This document shows positions 6,941-9,499 of a stretch of 9,499 bases of DNA, piece by piece. The first letter of the stretch is position 1. Every line of letters starts with the position of its first letter. Under the pieces are notes generated by a model, which worked only from the letters and a program-made list of their open reading frames with translations, made no database searches and was not told where the DNA came from. Made by a program: the position numbers and the translations under genes. The stretch comes from an uncultured Collinsella sp. (lineage in GTDB: Bacteria; Actinomycetota; Coriobacteriia; Coriobacteriales; Coriobacteriaceae): NCBI GenBank assembly GCA_900757705.1, contig CAAEOW010000094.1, forward strand, positions 1 through 9,499. The letters are read 5' to 3'.

Positions 6941-8350
6941 TTACTCGCCCAGCAGACTCTTGGTGATGGAAGCGGCGGCCTTCTTGCCGGCGCCCATCGC
7001 CAGAATGACCGTAGCGGCACCGGTGACTATGTCGCCGCCGGCCCAGATGCGGGGATCGGTGGTCTGGCCGGTCTCCTCGTCGGCAACGATGTAGCCCCAC
7101 TTGTTGAGCTCCATCTTGCCGCCGATCTTGGCAGCGAAGGGGTTGGCGTTGGTGCCGATAGCCGAGATCGCGACGTCGCAGGGGATCTCCTCGATGGCGC
7201 CCTCGATGGCAACCGGACGACGGCGGCCGGACTCGTCGGGCTCGCCGAGCTCCATCTTCTGGACCTTGACGGCGCACACGGAGCCGTCCTCGCCAGCGAC
7301 AAACTCGAGCGGGGAGACGAGCGGCAGAACCTCGACGCCCTCGGCCTTAGCGTGGTGCAGCTCGGCGCGACGGCAGGGCATCTCATCCTCGGTACGACGG
7401 TAAGCGATGATGGCGTGCTCGGCGCCCAGACGCTTGGCGGTACGGACGGCGTCCATGGCCACGTTGCCGCCACCAAAGACGACGACGTTCTTGCCGTGCT
7501 TGGTGGGGGTGTCGTACTCGGGGAACTTGTTGGCCTTCATCAGGTTCACGCGGGTGAGGTACTCGTTGGCGAAGAAGACGTTGGGCAGGTTCTCGCCGGG
7601 GACGTTGAGGAACTTGGGCAGGCCAGCGCCGGTCGCAACGTAGATGGCGTCGAAGCCCTGCTCGAACAGCTCCTCGGCCGTGGCCATGTTGCCCACGACG
7701 GAGTTGTACTCAAACTTGACGCCCATGTCCTCCAGGCCATCAATCTCGCGCTTGACGACCGCCTTGGGCAGACGGAACTCGGGGATGCCGTAGACCAGCA
7801 CGCCGCCGCCGGTGAAGAAAGCCTCGAAGACGGTGACGTCAAAGCCGTTGCGGGCGAGCTCGCCGGCGCAGGTGATGCCGGACGGGCCGGAGCCGACGAC
7901 GGCGACCTTCTTGCCGTTCTTGGGGGCCATCTTGGGCGTGGAGGCGAGCTCGGGGCGGTCACCCAGGAAGCGCTCGAGCTGACCGATGGCCACGGGCTCG
8001 GACTTCTTGCCACGGATGCACTTGCCCTCGCACTGGTTCTCCTGCGGGCAGACGCGGCCGCAGATGGCGGGAAGCATGGAGTCCTCGCGGATGGTATCGA
8101 GGGCGCCGCCGAAGTCCTTCTCGCGGATCTGCTCGATAAAGCGGGGGATGTTGATGTTGACGGGGCAGCCCTCAACACAGAACGGCTTCTTGCAGTTGAG
8201 GCAGCGCTCGGCCTCGGCCAGCGCCATCTCCTCGGTGAAGCCCTTGTCGACGGGGCGGAAGTCACAGGCGCGCTCGGCAGCCGGCTCCTCGTTATCGGGG
8301 GTGCGGGGCGACTTCATATCGGCAACGAAACGACCGTTAACTAGTGGCAT
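6941..8350 (-). CDS. nfnB: NfnB/GltA-type FAD, NADP(H) and [4Fe-4S] oxidoreductase large subunit
   Basis: Predicted large subunit of cytoplasmic NADH-dependent reduced ferredoxin:NADP+ oxidoreductase, which reversibly couples reduced ferredoxin and NADH to NADP+ by flavin-based electron bifurcation. It has 469 residues, normal for the GltA/NfnB family. Eight cysteines form two cluster-binding sets: C50, C53, C58, C62 and C97, C101, C107, C111. A first dinucleotide fold carries GSGPSG (153-158, FAD) and a second GGGNVA (293-298, NADPH). AGGD (437-440) is the family's late FAD-binding motif. The ATG overlaps the last 10 bp of nfnA, suggesting translational coupling; the GAGGAAAAGAG stretch upstream is a weak ribosome site. 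Databases often label such proteins NADPH-dependent glutamate synthase small chain. With NfnA next door and no large glutamate synthase chain in view, the Nfn role is the better inference; a sulfide dehydrogenase (SudA-type) role is the alternative. Confidence 0.88.
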   Translation of the reverse strand: MPLVNGRFVADMKSPRTPDNEEPAAERACDFRPVDKGFTEEMALAEAERCLNCKKPFCVEGCPVNINIPRFIEQIREKDFGGALDTIREDSMLPAICGRVCPQENQCEGKCIRGKKSEPVAIGQLERFLGDRPELASTPKMAPKNGKKVAVVGSGPSGITCAGELARNGFDVTVFEAFFTGGGVLVYGIPEFRLPKAVVKREIDGLEDMGVKFEYNSVVGNMATAEELFEQGFDAIYVATGAGLPKFLNVPGENLPNVFFANEYLTRVNLMKANKFPEYDTPTKHGKNVVVFGGGNVAMDAVRTAKRLGAEHAIIAYRRTEDEMPCRRAELHHAKAEGVEVLPLVSPLEFVAGEDGSVCAVKVQKMELGEPDESGRRRPVAIEGAIEEIPCDVAISAIGTNANPFAAKIGGKMELNKWGYIVADEETGQTTDPRIWAGGDIVTGAATVILAMGAGKKAAASITKSLLGE

Positions 8351-9180
8351 GCGCAGCTCTTTTCCTCATAGGCCTTGAGGGACGCGCCCTCTTCGGAACG
8401 GTAAGCGGCCTGGCGGGCACGAAGGTCATCCCAGTCGACCAGGGTGGCATCGAAGTCGGGGCCGTCGACGCAAGCGAACTTGGTCACGCCGCCCACCTCG
8501 ACGCGGCAGCAGCCGCACATGCCGGTGCCGTCAACCATGATGGGGTTGAGTGACGCGGTGATGGGGGTGTCGTACTTCTGGGCGGTGAGGGTCGAGAACT
8601 TCATCATCGGAACGGGGCCGACGCAGAAGACCTGGCTCACGGCCTTGTCCTGCAGCAGGCGCTCCAGCGGAGCGGTGACAACGCCCTGCTCGCCGTAGGA
8701 GCCGTCGTCGGTGGTGATGTGGATGTGGTCCTCGTCGAGGAGCTCGCGGAACTGGTCCTCCATGAGCAGGAGGTCCTTGGTGCGGGCGCCCATGATGGCG
8801 TGCACCTCGTGGCCGGTCTCGACCAGGTGCTTGGCGACCGGGAAGGCAATTGCCAGGCCGACGCCGCCGCCAATGACGGCGCAGGGGCCCTCGGCCATCT
8901 CGGTGGGAACGCCCAACGGGCCCACGACGTCGCGCAGCGACTCGCCGGCCTCGTAGGTGGACAGCATCTCGGTGGTCTTGCCGATCACCATGAAGATGAA
9001 CTCGACCCAGCCCTCGTCACCGTTCCAGCCAGCTAGGGTAAACGGGACGCGCTCGCCCGTCTCGTTGGCGCGGACCATGAGGAACTGTCCAGCGTGCGCA
9101 TGCTTGGCGATTGCAGGCGCCTCAATGCGGAACTTGAACACCTTCTCCGAGAACTGCGTCTTCTCCAGGATCTTATACAT
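8341..9180 (-). CDS. nfnA: NfnA-type FAD/NAD(H)-binding [2Fe-2S] subunit
   Basis: Predicted small subunit of the Nfn complex. In characterised homologues it exchanges hydride with NAD(H) at the bifurcating-side partner and carries FAD and a [2Fe-2S] cluster. It has 279 residues, usual for the family. The N-terminal FAD-binding barrel holds RVPFT (44-48); the nucleotide-binding fold holds GGGVG (104-108). The C-terminal cluster motif is DGTGMCGCC (217-225) followed by FACVDGPDFD, with C222, C225 and C237 as likely ligands. C224 is an additional cysteine in the motif, and an Asp ligand is known in this family. The ATG start is preceded by a good ribosome site four bases away. It is the first gene of the operon and ends inside the nfnB start. 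The family also includes PyrK-like dihydroorotate dehydrogenase electron-transfer subunits, but linkage to nfnB favours Nfn. Confidence 0.88.
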   Translation of the reverse strand: MYKILEKTQFSEKVFKFRIEAPAIAKHAHAGQFLMVRANETGERVPFTLAGWNGDEGWVEFIFMVIGKTTEMLSTYEAGESLRDVVGPLGVPTEMAEGPCAVIGGGVGLAIAFPVAKHLVETGHEVHAIMGARTKDLLLMEDQFRELLDEDHIHITTDDGSYGEQGVVTAPLERLLQDKAVSQVFCVGPVPMMKFSTLTAQKYDTPITASLNPIMVDGTGMCGCCRVEVGGVTKFACVDGPDFDATLVDWDDLRARQAAYRSEEGASLKAYEEKSCACH

Positions 9181-9184
9181 AGAA

Positions 9185-9193
9185 CCCCTCTCT
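9185..9193 (-). promoter_or_regulatory. Ribosome binding site of nfnA
   Basis: The minus strand reads AGAGAGGGG, then TTCT, then ATG. This purine-rich Shine-Dalgarno-like run supports the start at 9180. Confidence 0.7.
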
Positions 9194-9247
9194 TGTTAGG
9201 GCTGCCGAACCGTGCCTCCACGGAAATGGACGGTAGCCCGAATAAAA

Positions 9248-9280
9248 CCGTACGCGCACAGGCGTTGTGCAGACATACGG
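9248..9280 (-). promoter_or_regulatory. Imperfect dyad at the predicted 5' end of the nfnAB leader
   Basis: CCGTA (9248-9252) and GCACA (9256-9260) are mirrored by TGTGC (9266-9270) and TACGG (9276-9280), with internal gaps of 3 and 5 bases and a 5-base loop. It lies just downstream of the predicted -10 box, so it could be a DNA operator or a hairpin at the mRNA 5' end. No regulator can be named. Confidence 0.4.
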
Positions 9281-9285
9281 TGCAA

Positions 9286-9312
9286 ATTATACCCTCATGG
9301 ACATGCTGTTTA
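9286..9312 (-). promoter_or_regulatory. Probable sigma-70-type promoter of nfnAB
   Basis: A perfect TATAAT lies on the minus strand at 9291-9286. The best upstream match is TAAACA (9312-9307), four of six consensus bases, but with a short 15-bp spacer. Transcription would start near 9279, giving a leader of about 100 nt. The -10 is convincing; the -35 is not. Confidence 0.6.
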
Positions 9313-9351
9313 CGTGTGTCTTCGGCGGTTGGGAAAAGGGTTTATCCACTT

Positions 9352-9386
9352 CGACCTACCAAATAGGGATAGGTTTATTTTGGTCG
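9352..9386. promoter_or_regulatory. AT-rich imperfect dyad upstream of the nfnAB promoter
   Basis: CGACC-T-ACCAAATA (9352-9365) is imperfectly mirrored by TATTTTGGTCG (9376-9386) around a 10-base centre. It sits about 40 bp upstream of the -35 region, a possible activator-site position. The arms need a gap to align, so this is weak. The rest of 9301-9405 shows no gene or other structure I can support. Confidence 0.25.
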
Positions 9387-9405
9387 GTTTTATCAGGCAA
9401 AACGG

Positions 9406-9449
9406 CAAAGGGGGCCGGCCTCGGGTTGTGATGAGGCCGGCCCCCTTTG
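9406..9449 (-). terminator. Strong 17-bp hairpin, likely terminator of a gene beyond the right edge
   Basis: CAAAGGGGGCCGGCCTC (9406-9422) is exactly complementary to 9433-9449, with a 10-base loop. On the minus strand it is followed by GCCGTTTTGCC, on the plus strand by GGGGTG, so minus-strand termination fits better, though the T-tract is poor on both. It lies upstream of the nfnAB promoter and would insulate that operon from upstream transcription. Confidence 0.6.
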
Positions 9450-9499
9450 GGGTGTTATGCGTGTATGGCAGCGCGGGGTTTATTGCGATGCGGCCACCG

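Noticed and set aside
7352..8344. Open frame of 330 codons on the plus strand opposite nfnB
   Set aside because: The minus strand encodes a clear NfnB with all cofactor motifs; the plus-strand product is low in complexity and has no credible family pattern.
9265..9286. Rex-type redox operator
   Set aside because: TTGTGC and GCAAA occur in inverted order, but the spacing and arm symmetry do not match the usual Rex site.
9480..9497. Last codons of a minus-strand gene (ending V-A-A-S-Q-stop)
   Set aside because: A stop here would fit the hairpin at 9406-9449, but only a few codons are visible and other frames are equally possible.

Overview
The window looks like chromosomal DNA from a high-GC Gram-positive gut anaerobe. 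I think it is a member of the Coriobacteriia, possibly Collinsella or a relative. This rests on the overall composition, a giant sortase-type surface protein with a BspA-like leucine-rich region, and an NfnAB-type flavoprotein pair typical of ferredoxin-dependent anaerobes. No rRNA or other taxonomic marker is present, so the assignment is inference.

Layout. (1) Positions 1-6546, plus strand: the 3' part of one very large surface-protein gene, whose true start and signal peptide lie left of the window. It encodes an Asp/Pro/Ala repeat, BspA-type leucine-rich repeats, several beta-sandwich modules, an unusual Cys-containing helical module of about 460 residues, more Ig-like modules, a Pro/Gly-rich wall-spanning stretch and an atypical LVNTG sorting signal. 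(2) Positions 6547-6940: a non-coding interval between convergent genes. It holds a striking array of three 57-nt stem-loop units (six 16-nt arms in alternating orientation), then a perfect 18-bp REP-like hairpin, then the intrinsic terminator of the minus-strand operon. (3) Positions 6941-9180, minus strand: a two-gene operon, nfnA then nfnB, overlapping by 10 bp. It encodes a cytoplasmic iron-sulfur flavoprotein complex predicted to link NADH, NADPH and ferredoxin. (4) Positions 9181-9499: the operon leader and promoter, then a strong 17-bp hairpin that probably terminates a gene beyond the right edge.

The surface protein and the redox operon have no evident functional link; they simply converge. 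The best candidate for something undescribed is the array at 6583-6813. Its three hairpins differ from each other almost only by changes that become G-U wobbles in plus-strand RNA, and their loops can form inner stems of differing sequence. Because I see no terminator between the surface-protein stop codon and the array, it may be part of that gene's 3' UTR or a separate structured RNA.
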